A program made the position numbers and the translations under genes. A stretch of 27,971 nt of DNA from Bacillota bacterium (GTDB taxonomy: Bacteria; Bacillota_H; UBA994; UBA5500), in the NCBI GenBank assembly GCA_012727835.1, contig JAAYGE010000056.1:1-27971 (forward strand). Direction: 5' to 3'. How positions within the stretch are numbered: the stretch's first letter is position 1; each line of letters begins with the position of its first letter. Of the stretch, positions 16,770 through 25,941 are shown in pieces. Under the pieces are notes generated by a model. The model saw only the letters and a list, made by a program, of their open reading frames with translations. It did no database searches and was not told the origin of the DNA.

Positions 16770-16818
16770 GAATAAATGAAAGGAGATTTTTCAAATAAAT
16801 TGCAAAGGAGGACTATTG

Positions 16819-17880
16819 GTGAGGATATTTGAATTGTTAGAACAATACGATTATGAGCAATTGGTTTTTTGCCAGGACAAAAGCACCGGTCTTAAGGCTA
16901 TCATAGCTATCCATGATACAACCTTAGGCCCGGCGTTAGGCGGTACTCGTTTCTGGAATTATGAATCGGAAGAGGATGCAATTGTTGACGTTTTAAGGCT
17001 AGCTCGCGGTATGACCTATAAGAGTGCGGCCGCCGGCCTCAATTTAGGGGGCGGCAAGGCAGTTATAATTGGGGATCCGGATAAATTAAAGAGTGAAGAG
17101 CTGTTTAGGGTTTTCGGTAGATTCGTTGAAGGCCTGGGTGGCAGATACATAACCGCAGAAGATATGAACATCAAGACCCAAGACTTGGCCTATGTCAACG
17201 ATGAGACCGATTTTGTCGTCGGCTTGGAAGGCAAGAGCGGCGCCCCATCTCCTGTAACAGCTTTTGGTGTGTTTAGAGGTATTTTAGCAGCTGCTAACGA
17301 GGTATACGGCAGTGATGACCTGACGGGTAAAGTTGTAGCCGTGCAAGGACTAGGTGCCGTTGGCTATCATGTCTGCAAATTCCTCCATGATGCCGGAGCC
17401 AAGTTGATTGTTACCGATATTAAGAAAGAGAGAATCGAGCAGGTGGTTAACGAAATGGGCGCCACCGCTGTTGCTCCCGACGAAATCTATTCGGTAGAGT
17501 GTGACATTTTTGCTCCTTGTGCCATGGGCGCGAGTATAAACGATTTCACCGTTGAACAGCTCAAATGCAAGATTGTTGCTGGCTCTGCCAATAACCAGTT
17601 GGCCGAAGACAAGCATGGCGACATGCTAAAAGAAAAGGGAATACTCTACGTACCCGACTTCGTGATAAATGCGGGTGGCGTGATCAATGTATTCGAAGAG
17701 CTGAAAGGTTATAATAAGGATAGGGCCATGAGTCGGGCTGCTAACATCTATGACAGCGTTAAGCGGCTGCTCGCTATCGCTAAGAGAGATGACATTCCGA
17801 CCCATGTGGCAGCCAACCGGATGGCGGAAGAAAGAATCGCCAAGATGGCTAAGGTGGGCAAAATATATTTGCATAAATAG
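16819..17880 (+). CDS. ldh: Leucine dehydrogenase
   Basis: The product is 353 residues, an NAD-dependent amino acid dehydrogenase that converts leucine (also valine, isoleucine) to the 2-oxo acid and ammonia. I use GTG 16819, seven bases after AAAGGAGG, over the adjacent TTG 16816. The N-terminal [33 protein letters not shown] block is nearly that of the Lysinibacillus/Geobacillus enzymes. The family's catalytic residues fall at the expected numbers: K68 (GMTYK), K80 (GGGK) and D115 (AEDMN). The NAD site is GLGAVG. It has its own promoter and terminator, and so is an independent unit. It likely serves branched-chain amino acid catabolism or supply of branched fatty acid precursors. Confidence 0.95.
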   Translation: MRIFELLEQYDYEQLVFCQDKSTGLKAIIAIHDTTLGPALGGTRFWNYESEEDAIVDVLRLARGMTYKSAAAGLNLGGGKAVIIGDPDKLKSEELFRVFGRFVEGLGGRYITAEDMNIKTQDLAYVNDETDFVVGLEGKSGAPSPVTAFGVFRGILAAANEVYGSDDLTGKVVAVQGLGAVGYHVCKFLHDAGAKLIVTDIKKERIEQVVNEMGATAVAPDEIYSVECDIFAPCAMGASINDFTVEQLKCKIVAGSANNQLAEDKHGDMLKEKGILYVPDFVINAGGVINVFEELKGYNKDRAMSRAANIYDSVKRLLAIAKRDDIPTHVAANRMAEERIAKMAKVGKIYLHK

Positions 17881-17908
17881 GATACTTTCTCAGCCTGAAT
17901 AGTTGCGA

Positions 17909-17949
17909 GCCAGTTGAGATTTTGGTTCCTCTCAACTGGCCTTCTTGTT
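17909..17949 (+). terminator. Terminator after leucine dehydrogenase
   Basis: A 10-bp perfect stem GCCAGTTGAG/CTCAACTGGC (17909-17918 with 17931-17940) closes a 12-base loop, followed by CTTCTTGTT. The T-tract is interrupted, so some read-through into the Nudix gene is likely. Confidence 0.75.
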
Positions 17950-17965
17950 AAGAGGTGGTCAAGCA

Positions 17966-18391
17966 TTGCGCACAGACATACTTCATCTAGGAGCCGTAGC
18001 CGATGAGGCCATACAGTTCGTGGCAGTAGTGGCCAAGTTTCAAGAAAAGTGGGTCTTTGTGAAGCATAAGAAGCGGGAAACCTGGGAACTGCCCGGCGGG
18101 CGCCGCGAAGCTGATGAGTCGCTTAGTCAGGCGGCAGCGCGGGAGCTGTGGGAGGAGACGGGGGCCAAATCCTTCATCATGCGCCCCCTATTTGATTATT
18201 CGGTGACCCGTATACAAGGACAAGTCACCACCTTTGGTCGCGTATTCTATGCGGAAATCGAGGAGTTTGCCCCACTGCCCCAGTCGGAAATTGGACAGGT
18301 AGCTTTGTCAGCCCAACTACCCGAATCGCTGACCTACCCTCTGATCCAACCAATCCTGTTCCAAAAAGGGTCGGATATAATTACTACATAG
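17966..18391 (+). CDS. Nudix hydrolase, possibly YtkD-like nucleoside triphosphatase
   Basis: The product is 141 residues. I chose TTG 17966, eight bases after AGAGGTGG; the longer frame from 17945 has no ribosome binding site. The Nudix box is complete: GGRREADESLSQAAARELWEETGA fits G-x5-E-x7-RE-U-x-EE-x-G-U. The surrounding layout (VVAKFQEKWVFVKHKKRETWELPGG and the C-terminal LPESLTYPLIQPIL) resembles Bacillus YtkD, an 8-oxo-dGTP and RNA-cap-type triphosphatase, but the match is from memory of the family. The gene for a DNA glycosylase follows 18 bases later, which suits a role in guarding against damaged nucleotides. Confidence 0.87.
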   Translation: MRTDILHLGAVADEAIQFVAVVAKFQEKWVFVKHKKRETWELPGGRREADESLSQAAARELWEETGAKSFIMRPLFDYSVTRIQGQVTTFGRVFYAEIEEFAPLPQSEIGQVALSAQLPESLTYPLIQPILFQKGSDIITT

Positions 18392-18409
18392 AACCAGGGA
18401 GGCGATTCT

Positions 18410-19072
18410 ATGTTTACCTGTTCAGCTGATATTCTCGCCCTTTTCCAGCAGGTGGCTGACCCGGAGAAGGCCCAACAGATGGCGGCCTACATGAAGAATA
18501 GGTTTGTCTTTTTCGGTATCAATCAGCCGGAACGGCGAGCTCTTACTAGGCAGTTACTGAAGGATTCGAGAACAGCTCCCCTGGATGAGGTGTTGGCATT
18601 AGTTGAAGAGTTGTATGAACAGCCCCAGCGGGAGTGCCATTATCTGGCCATCGATTTGCTAGAACGCAACTATCGCCGCTTTACTTATGACGAGTTTCAA
18701 TTTATGTACCCACTGATTGATAGGAATGCCTGGTGGGATTCGGTGGATGCGTTGCGTAAGCCCATGTCTCTATGGGTGAAGGAACATAGAGAATATCTGG
18801 ACCAGGTGATGCAGGTTTTACTGGCCAGCGAATCTATTTGGCAGCGGCGGGTGGCTATAACCCTACAACTGCTATGGAAAGACGCCACCGATACCCACTG
18901 GCTGGAACGAGCTATTCTAGAAAATCGGGACGACCAAGAGTTTTTTATTCAAAAAGCTATCGGTTGGGCCCTGCGGGATTATAGCAAGACTAATCCCGAG
19001 TGGGTACGGGCTTTTCTCCAGCAGCACGAGTTAAGCAGGCTGGCGGTACGAGAGGGTAGCAAATATGTTTAG
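18410..19072 (+). CDS. alkD: DNA alkylation repair protein, AlkD-type HEAT-repeat glycosylase
   Basis: The product is 220 residues, with ATG behind AGGGAGGCG. It is an all-helical HEAT-like protein. The segments FFGINQPERRALTRQL, RNAWWDSVDALRKP and QKAIGWALRDYSKTNPEWV are family hallmarks. W109 and D113 sit at the same numbers as key residues of Bacillus cereus AlkD, and W186 fits its W187. AlkD excises positively charged N3- and N7-alkylpurines without flipping the base. It is in probable operon with the Nudix gene. The last 8 bases overlap a GNAT remnant. Confidence 0.9.
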   Translation: MFTCSADILALFQQVADPEKAQQMAAYMKNRFVFFGINQPERRALTRQLLKDSRTAPLDEVLALVEELYEQPQRECHYLAIDLLERNYRRFTYDEFQFMYPLIDRNAWWDSVDALRKPMSLWVKEHREYLDQVMQVLLASESIWQRRVAITLQLLWKDATDTHWLERAILENRDDQEFFIQKAIGWALRDYSKTNPEWVRAFLQQHELSRLAVREGSKYV

Positions 19073-19317
19073 TGAAAAACAAGAGTTTATTGCCCGGATG
19101 CAGGAACTCTACCGTGCTGATCCGGGAGGCAGATTTGGACTGGTTCTTTGTCCATCCTGCCTATCAAGGCAGGGGGATTGGGCACATGCTTGTAGCCGCC
19201 ACCGTGGCCCGCTGCCGGCCCAAAGCAAGCAGTATCCGGCTCAGCGGTATCGCCAATGGGTTTTATGAGAAAGGTGGCTTTAGACCAGGAGATAAATGGT
19301 TTATGATGCGCCGATAG
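19065..19317 (+). pseudogene. Remnant of a GNAT acetyltransferase (internal deletion and frameshift)
   Basis: ATG 19065 opens a frame reading MFSEKQEFIARMQELYRADP, which then changes frame. The next frame carries LDWFFVHPAYQGRGIGHMLVAA (acetyl-CoA loop Q-x-R-G-I-G) and ends GFYEKGGFRPGDKWFMMRR at 19317, a complete GNAT C-terminus. Together these give about 80 codons, whereas a GNAT domain needs about 140. The central strands are missing. It overlaps the end of alkD, so it was once co-translated with it. A short intact protein from ATG 19072 is conceivable but would lack most of the fold. Confidence 0.7.
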
Positions 19318-19320
19318 GCT

Positions 19321-19362
19321 GGGGCTGTTGCAAAACTGTTTTGCGACAGCCCCTTTAATTTT
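19321..19362 (+). terminator. Terminator; copy 1 of a dispersed GGGGCTGTT palindrome
   Basis: A 15-bp stem with one wobble (19321-19335 with 19339-19353) closes a 3-base loop and is followed by TTTAATTTT. The loop and most of both arms recur at 25942-25985. The near-identity of two terminators 6.6 kb apart suggests a repeated genomic element rather than chance. Confidence 0.9.
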
Positions 19363-19400
19363 GGTTACGAAAGGTGAACAGAACTCAAAGGGCTGCTTCC

Positions 19401-19429
19401 TTGCTTTTGGATAGTAGAAAGCTTATACT
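19401..19429 (+). promoter_or_regulatory. Promoter of the ATPase-permease gene
   Basis: TTGCTT (19401-19406) and TATACT (19424-19429) are separated by exactly 17 bases. The expected transcription start, near 19436, is directly beside the 20-bp palindrome at 19440, the standard arrangement for a repressor that blocks initiation. The gene's ATG is 100 bases downstream of the -10. Confidence 0.7.
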
Positions 19430-19439
19430 AACCATAGGT

Positions 19440-19459
19440 CTGACTGACCGGTCAGTCAG
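19440..19459. promoter_or_regulatory. Perfect 20-bp palindromic operator, TetR-family type
   Basis: CTGACTGACCGGTCAGTCAG is a perfect palindrome with no spacer. Its nested TGAC repeats in each half-site are what TetR/AcrR-family dimers typically bind (the Bacillus fatty-acid repressor FadR uses a related TGAATGA...TCATTCA pattern). It lies 10 bases after the -10 box of the transporter promoter. No TetR-type gene is encoded in this window, so the regulator must be elsewhere or lost. Confidence 0.75.
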
Positions 19460-19528
19460 TTAGCTTGAGCATTTTCTCGTGCTCTAGGGGAATGCTGAAG
19501 TTGGAAATGGATGATAAGGAGTTTTGGA

Positions 19529-22171
19529 ATGCTAGAGATAAAGAATGTAAGCAAGCGATATATCACCGGCGATTTGGTGCAAACGGCCCTAGATGACGTG
19601 ACGTTGAATTTACGAGACAACGAATTTGTTGCCATTCTGGGGCCCAGCGGATCGGGCAAAACGACGCTATTAAATATTATTGGTGGGCTTGACCGTTACG
19701 ACAGTGGCAATATCATCATCAATGGTATATCAACCGAACAGTACACCGATCGGGATTGGGACGCTTATCGCAACCATACTATCGGTTTCGTCTTTCAAAG
19801 CTATAACCTAATTCCCCATCTTTCCGTACTGGCCAATGTGGAGCTGTCATTGACCCTTTCTGGTATTTCCAAGGCGGAACGCACCCGGCGGGCCAAGGAA
19901 GCGCTGTAGAAGGTAGGTCTGGGTGACCAGCTCCACAAGAAGCCTAATCAACTGTCGGGAGGGCAAATGCAGCGAGTGGCTATTGCCCGTGCTCTCGTGA
20001 ACAACCCGGATATCCTGCTGGCCGATGAACCTACAGGCGCGTTGGATAGCGAAACAAGTCTGCAGGTTATGGATTTGCTTAAGGAAGTGGCCCAAGATCG
20101 GCTGGTCATCATGGTGACCCATAATGCGGAGTAGGCCAACAAATACGCAACTCGCATCATACGCTTGCGCGACGGGAGGGTAATTGACGACTCGGATCCC
20201 TACATACTCGATGAGGAGGATAGGTCAGAGCCAGAGCACAAAAGTATGGGCAGGACATCCATGTCCTTTCTTACGGCTCTGTCCTTGAGCCTGAATAACT
20301 TGCGAACGAAAATGGCTAGAACCATCCTCACCTCCTTCGCCGGTAGCATTGGCATTATCGGTATCGCGCTGATATTAGCCCTTTCCAGTGGTATGAATGC
20401 CTATATTCGGGACGTACAGAAAGATACCTTATCTACGTATCCGATCAGTATTGAACGCGAAAGCGTGGATATGAACTCCATGATCTCTACTTAGATGGAG
20501 CAAAATAGGCCCGATAAGGTGGAACATGATCGGGACAAGGTCTATTCCAATAATATTGCTACCAATCTACTATCCTCCATGAGTACGGTAACGAAAACCA
20601 ATGATTTAAGGGCTTTTAAGGACTACATCGAGAGCGGACAAACCGATATCCTCGATTATGTCTCCTCGATTCAATACGGATATGATCTGGATTTACAGAT
20701 TTACAGTTCGGATACCACCGACGGTGTTCTCCAGCTTAACCCTAGCGAGTTGTTTACTAGAGGTGGCAGAGGACGCGCAGGTAGCTTTGGTATGCCAGGC
20801 ATGAGTGGCGTGGGGCATTTTAGCGTTTTTCAAGAGATGCTGGGCAATAGGGCGTTGCTGGAGTCACAATATGACGTGCTAGCCGGACGTTTCCCAGCTG
20901 AAGATGCCCACGACGAAGTAGTAATTGTGGTGGATCGGAACAACGAGATCAGCGATATGGCTCTCTACGCCATCGGGCTGATGGACCCGGAAGAATACAA
21001 GGCAATGGCCGAGGCGGTAGCCGACGGCGAAGAGGTGGAGAAGCCGGAACAGGTATCCTTTACCTATGAAGAGATTCTAGGCACCACTTTCAAATTGGTA
21101 CTCAACGCCGACTACTATCAATATGATGAGGCGACTGACACCTGGAAGGATATGCGCGATGATGAGCAATATATGGTTGACCTGATCAACGATGCTTTAG
21201 AACTAGAAGTAGTGGGTATACTGCGGCCAAAACCGGAGGTAAGAGCCGCTTCCATAACCGGTACCGTTGCTTATACCTCTGCCCTGACCGACTACGTGGT
21301 GCAAGGCAACAATAACAGCGAAATTGCCAAAGCGCAGTTGGCCGATCCAGAAACGAATGTCTTCACCAATTTGCCATTTGATATCGATAGTTATGTGGAA
21401 AGCCTGACCATGGAGGATATTCAAGAGTTCATAGGCCAGTTGTCGCCCCAGGAACAGCAGCAATTTCAGGCCATGAGCTTGGCTATGCCAGAGGAAGAGA
21501 TTTTGCGCATTTTTGGGGAGCAGATTCGCGCCCGCGCCGGTGGCTCCGCCTCCTATGAAGATAACCTCAAGGCCATAGGGGTGGTAGACAAGGAGCGGCC
21601 GGCGGTCATTAACCTTTACCCGCTCTCTTTCCAGGCCAAAGACGAGATTGAGGCCATTATTGATGAATATAACGCTGCTCAGATAGCGGCGGGGCGAGAA
21701 GATATGACCATCAGTTATACGGATATTGTAGGCCAGATGATCTCTTCGATAACTACCATCATCAACATGATTAGCTACGTGTTGATCGGCTTTGTGGCCA
21801 TTTCTCTGGTAGTATCGTCTATTATGATCGGCATCATCACCTATATCTCGGTTCTGGAGCGAACGAAAGAGATTGGCATCCTGCGCAGTATTGGCGCATC
21901 GCAGCGCAACATTGCCAATATCTTCAATGCGGAGACCCTGATTATCGGTTTTGCAGCCGGCCTCATTGGCATCGGTATCTCCCTACTATTGCTGATACCG
22001 ACCAATAGTATACTTACCTCTTTAACAGGCGTTTCCGGTATTGCCGTCCTGCCCTGGAAGGGGGCCATCGTATTGGTGCTCATTAGCATGGGGCTGACTT
22101 TGGTGGCCGGTTTAATCCCTGCTGCTCAAGCGGCAAGAAAGGATCCGGTTGCTGCCTTGCGTACCGAGTAA
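19529..22171 (+). pseudogene. MacB-type ABC ATPase-permease fusion, interrupted by three in-frame TAG codons
   Basis: One uninterrupted frame of 881 codons encodes an export-type ABC protein but contains TAG at 19907, 20132 and 20492. The start is ATG 19529 behind ATAAGGAG. Residues 1 to about 215 are a LolD/MacB-class ATPase with Walker A GPSGSGKT, Q-loop FVFQSYN, signature LSGGQMQR, Walker [13 protein letters not shown] and H-loop VTHN. An FtsX-like permease follows: TM1 around SFAGSIGIIGIALILALSS, a large outer domain of about 400 residues, three C-terminal TMs, and the cytoplasmic motif ERTKEIGILRSIGAS. The stops fall before the signature motif, after the H-loop, and after TM1. There is no frameshift in 2.6 kb and all motifs are intact. 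As written it yields only truncated pieces. Confidence 0.85.
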
Positions 22172-22184
22172 GACTCGAAAGTAG

Positions 22185-22223
22185 TTAAAAAGGGGTGTCG
22201 CCTTGCAACTCGGCGACGCCCCT
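22185..22223 (-). terminator. Terminator of ppa (may act both ways)
   Basis: A 12-bp stem with one wobble (22191-22202 with 22212-22223) lies between the convergent ATPase-permease and pyrophosphatase genes. On the minus strand it is followed by TTTTTAA, so it is mainly the ppa terminator; on the plus strand only ATT follows. Confidence 0.8.
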
Positions 22224-22227
22224 ATTA

Positions 22228-22734
22228 CTAATTTTGTTTGTTCCCTTTCGCCTCGATGAAGTTGGCTTTTGCCTTCGCCACCGCTTGCAGGGCCCGCGTG
22301 CGATCCGCCCATCCCTCCACCGAAACCTTCTTTCCCTCCAGCTGTTTATACTCGGAGAAAAAGTGTTCGAATTCTAGCTTTAGATGGGGGCCCATATCAT
22401 CCACTTTCTTAATCTCCGCGTAGCGGGGGTCATTAACCGGCACAGCGATAATCTTTTCGTCATGCCCCTTTTCATCGGACATGAGGAACATGCCGATGAC
22501 CCGGCACTTAATTAGACAGCCGGGAAAAGTCGGGTTGGCCATTAAGACCATGATATCCAAGGGGTCACCGTCGTCCGCCAGGGTATTGGGGATAAATCCG
22601 TAGTCTGCCGGATAAAACATGGGCGAAAAAAGTGGGCGGGCCAATACAAACACTTTGCGTTCCTCGTCGTATTCATATTTGTTGCTGCTACCCTTAGGTA
22701 TCTCTATGAAAGCCTCTACATAATCTCGTTCCAT
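22228..22734 (-). CDS. ppa: Inorganic pyrophosphatase, family I (soluble)
   Basis: The product is 168 residues and hydrolyses pyrophosphate to phosphate in the cytoplasm, pulling biosynthetic reactions forward. I use ATG 22734, eight bases after AAGGTGG; an upstream GTG overlaps that site. Family I signatures are present: EIPKGSSNKYEYD, FYPADYGFIPNT, the metal-binding DGDPLD, and KVDDMGPHLK. Length matches bacterial enzymes. It is a single gene, convergent to the transporter gene. Confidence 0.95.
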   Translation of the reverse strand: MERDYVEAFIEIPKGSSNKYEYDEERKVFVLARPLFSPMFYPADYGFIPNTLADDGDPLDIMVLMANPTFPGCLIKCRVIGMFLMSDEKGHDEKIIAVPVNDPRYAEIKKVDDMGPHLKLEFEHFFSEYKQLEGKKVSVEGWADRTRALQAVAKAKANFIEAKGNKQN

Positions 22735-23067
22735 ATTTTGCACCACCTTTATAGTTGCTTTGCGGCCGTGACCGGCCCTTATCCTATTTACCTCCGGCCC
22801 CGTGATGTATTAAGTATATCTTGGAGTGGTCTCCTTAGCTAGGGATGGGATGTTAACCTTCTGCTAAGAATGGCCCTATTCTTCAATGGCAAGTATTGGT
22901 CCAGGGTGGTTTGTTTATATACTGTGGCAGGAGAACTGTAGGAAGACGGCAAATGCTTCTATAAGTGGTAGGCAGCTGGCAATTTTAAGACAATTGTAGA
23001 CGGCTAATCCGGTTAAATATACTATAATTAACGCCCGAGTTATATCTTGACAAAGAGGGTGGTCAAA
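22735..23067. other. Intergenic region between divergent ppa and the LuxR-type regulator
   Basis: This 333-base stretch has no open frame with a ribosome binding site and no RNA structure I can name. It must hold the promoters of both flanking genes. On the plus strand the best candidate is TTGTAG (22994-22999), an 18-base spacer and TATACT (23018-23023), overlapping a TATAAT at 23023. On the minus strand TATACT (22813-22818) could be a ppa -10 but has no good -35. Confidence 0.5.
22994..23023 (+). promoter_or_regulatory. Candidate promoter of the LuxR-type regulator
   Basis: TTGTAG-18-TATACT ends 44 bases before the TTG start. A consensus TATAAT overlaps it at 23023-23028 but has no matching -35 at 16-18 bases. 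Pattern match only. Confidence 0.4.
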
Positions 23068-24493
23068 TTGATAGGACAAGAACATAGACTTTTTAGCTTT
23101 GTTGATAATAGGGGATTAGAAACTCTCCTCGAAGCCTTATCTGCCCGTTTGGGGGCCTCTCTCACCTTGCTAGATGGGGGGGACGGGGACGATTATCGTT
23201 ACTACCAGTGATAACAGTGAATGGTTTGCTAGCCATTGGTTAACCATTAAGGACCAGCTAAACACCCTTCCCGCCGGAGTTACGGAGCAAATTGGCTTGC
23301 AAGATTGTTCCCTAATAGGATCCCGCTTCAGCGTAGCCGGAATGGAATTAGCGTTGCTCACAGGTATAGGGTCGGAGCGGCATCCCGGGACTTCGACGAA
23401 AAGGGATTTTGAATCTATTCAGCGTCTTTTGTGGCAATATCTGCAGGGACAGGTTAGCGCCTATTATGAGCCAGATTTTGTGGCCATGATTGAAAGGGCC
23501 CGTCTGCCCGATGGACAACTGACCAGTGCGGACTGTTATCGGCATATCGGGGAGTTAGTCGATGCAATTCCCGGCGTAACGATGGCGGTGCTCCGGATCA
23601 AGACACCCGCCGGCACCGGACGGCTGGTGGCCCGGATAGGTAACTGCCCAGAAGATGTGCCGGAAGAGCTGCCTCTGGCCGGAATTTGGGGCAAATGCTT
23701 ACTAGATGGGCAAGAGGGTATCCTGGACAATTTGGCCGAAGATCCGGGGGTGCCTAGCCATATATTGCCCCAATTGGCCGGCTATAGCGCTATTTATCTG
23801 CCTTTAGGTTGGGGAAACAACATGATTGCTGTGTTGAAAATAGCTTTCGCCCAGCGAGATTACCTCCATAGTCCCCATACCCGCGAGCTGTTGACTTTGG
23901 TGAAACGGCACAGTTCCGTGTGGGCTGCCCTAGCCCAGTCCAATGAAAGCCTCTTACGGGCTAAACGCCAATTGCGAGGTCAAGCCCAGCTGGTTGATCG
24001 TTTAGCCGAGTTTGATCTGGAAACGCTGGCCGATATCGAAGCTTTGATTTCGGTATTGTGGGGATTAAGTTGGGTGCGAATTGGCTTCACTGATTGTTAT
24101 GAGGAGGAAGACATTCCTGACCTTGTGAGAATCCCTCTGGAACATGGGGGCTTGGTCGTTGCCTATGTGTACGCCAAAGGTTCAGAGGTGGAGGGGCTGG
24201 TGCCCGAGCTATTAGATTTGGGCATCGATTTTTTGTCCCACTTTGTTCACTTATGGGGGAAATTAGCAGATATGCCCCAGCCCCAGGAAAACAAGGTGGA
24301 AAACCCGCTTACACCGAGGGAAATGGAAGTTGCCCAACTAATAGCTGCCGGTGAGAGTAATAAAACCGCTGCCGCTCAGCTAAATTTAAGCGAGAAAACC
24401 ATAAAAACCCATGTGTCCAATATCCTGCGCAAATTAAATTTGCCCAACCGTACCGCTATTGCTGTTTGGTATACGAAGAAAGAAGCCCAGTAG
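23068..24493 (+). CDS. LuxR-type transcriptional regulator with GAF-like sensor region; frameshift at a G7 tract
   Basis: The C-terminal 60 residues are a GerE/LuxR helix-turn-helix (LTPREMEVAQLIAAG, then LNLSEKTIKTHVSNILRKLNL). Upstream is about 380 residues of sensor-like sequence, GAF-like by feel but not firmly identified. The best start is TTG 23068 behind GAGGGTGG, giving MIGQEHRLFSFVDNRGLETL... to LTLLDGG. That frame closes at a TGA (23209), while the main frame is one base off and continues GTIIVTTSDNSEW from the same place. The switch is at seven Gs, 23176-23182; six Gs would join both parts. ATG 23174 has no ribosome binding site. The gene lies 17 bases upstream of the amidohydrolase gene, its likely target. 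Confidence 0.8.
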
Positions 24494-24510
24494 TAGAAAG
24501 GGTGAGTGAA

Positions 24511-25935
24511 TTGCAAAAGGTCGATATGATAGTCAAGGCACCCCACTTCTTTACCATGGAAGGGGAAGGGGTTGGCTACAAATCAGGTGTGGCCATGGTG
24601 GTGGATAGGGGCAAAATTGTAGCCCTAGTGGACTCCAACTTGGTTGATTTGGAGTATGAGGCGGAGGAAGTATTAGAACTCAAGCATCATGCCATCTTTC
24701 CCGGCATCATTGACGCCCATATGCACACATCGCTAGCAATTTTACGGGGCCTGGCTCAAGACACCAAATACTGGATGATGTATGGCCTGCAACCCTTTAG
24801 CGCGGTGACCACAGCTGAGGCCAACTTGGCCGGTAGCAAGTTAGCTATTATCGAAGCTGTCAAGGCAGGTACCACCACACTGGGGGACTACTCCACCCAT
24901 ATGGAGCCGGTTTGCAATTTCATCTATCAGTTGGGTGCTAGGGGAAATATTACCTGTACCATTAGAGAAGCTAAATCGCGGGTTTACGCTCCTGGGGAAT
25001 TATACGAATTTGATCCGGCCCGCGGTGAGGCCACCTTGCAAGCTAACCTGGAGCTCTTTGACAAGTGGCATAACCGGGGCAATGGACGTATTAAAGTACT
25101 GTTTGGGCCCCAGGGAGCCGACTTCTTGAGCAAAGATTTGCTGTTGAAGGTGCAGCGCCTGGCCAAAGAAAGGCAAACCAAGATACATATGCATACCCAA
25201 CAGGGTGACCGGGAGACCTATCAAGTAGTCCAAAGATATGGTAAGCGGCCTATTGCCTGGTTGCAGGAAATCGGCTACCTAGATGAAACCCTAATTGCCG
25301 TACATCTCACCGATGCCAGCGAAGAAGAGGCCAGAGTCGTAGCTGAAAGTGGTGCTTCTATGGTAGTCTGTCCCGGTTCTATCGGCATCATCGATGGCAT
25401 AGTGCCTCCCTCCAAGGCCTTCCAAGATGCCGTCGGCAATGTGGCCCTCGGCTCCGATCAGGCACCGGGTAACAATTGTCATAACATCATCAATGAGATG
25501 AAATTGGTGGCCCTATTTAATAAGATCAAGTATCAAGATCCGGAGGTGCTACCCGCTTGGCGTGCGTTACGTATGGCCACTATTGAAGGGGCGCGCGCGG
25601 TAGGCTTAGGTGAGCTGGTTGGTTCTTTAGAGGTGGGGAAACGGGCCGACTTTATTGCTATCGATCTGCAAAAGCCCACCATGATGCCGGTGTATACCCA
25701 GCCTATGCGGAACATTGTTCCCAACCTGGTCTATAGTGCTAGGGGCGATGAGGTGGCACTGGTGGCGGTAGACGGCCGGGTCATATATAAAGACGGTACC
25801 TTCCTAACCATCGATGAAAGCGAGTGCTTGGCTGCCGTGGCTAAGTTCCCGGAGGCCATTGGCCAGGCGGCAAGGGAACAATTTCTACGCATCAACGGCA
25901 CAAATGCCCAGTTCATGCGGGAAAATAAGCTGTAG
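24511..25935 (+). CDS. Amidohydrolase of the SAH/MTA deaminase - AtzA/TrzN-like family
   Basis: The product is 474 residues. TTG 24511 follows AAAGGGTG by six bases; the longer frame overlaps the regulator gene. It is a metal-dependent TIM-barrel hydrolase with an N-terminal beta-sandwich. Metal-site motifs are DAHMHTS (HxH, strand 1), KIHMHTQQGDRE, AVHLTDAS and LGSDQAPGNN (strand 8 Asp). The usual H-x-A-E after the third His reads H-T-Q-Q, and the usual GSDGxASNN reads GSDQAPGNN, so it departs from standard deaminases. Family members deaminate or dechlorinate purine, cytosine, triazine or adenosyl compounds. It is probably in an operon with the LuxR regulator; the substrate is unknown. Confidence 0.87.
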   Translation: MQKVDMIVKAPHFFTMEGEGVGYKSGVAMVVDRGKIVALVDSNLVDLEYEAEEVLELKHHAIFPGIIDAHMHTSLAILRGLAQDTKYWMMYGLQPFSAVTTAEANLAGSKLAIIEAVKAGTTTLGDYSTHMEPVCNFIYQLGARGNITCTIREAKSRVYAPGELYEFDPARGEATLQANLELFDKWHNRGNGRIKVLFGPQGADFLSKDLLLKVQRLAKERQTKIHMHTQQGDRETYQVVQRYGKRPIAWLQEIGYLDETLIAVHLTDASEEEARVVAESGASMVVCPGSIGIIDGIVPPSKAFQDAVGNVALGSDQAPGNNCHNIINEMKLVALFNKIKYQDPEVLPAWRALRMATIEGARAVGLGELVGSLEVGKRADFIAIDLQKPTMMPVYTQPMRNIVPNLVYSARGDEVALVAVDGRVIYKDGTFLTIDESECLAAVAKFPEAIGQAAREQFLRINGTNAQFMRENKL

Positions 25936-25941
25936 TGTCTG

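Noticed and set aside
19529..22171. Pyrrolysine or other TAG-reassigned genetic code
   Set aside because: TAG ends most intact genes in the window, so general reassignment is implausible; local suppression is left as a possibility in the findings.
23174..24493. ATG 23174 as the true start of the LuxR-type regulator
   Set aside because: There is no ribosome binding site before it, and 38 upstream codons in the adjacent frame begin with a well-placed TTG and join smoothly at the G tract.
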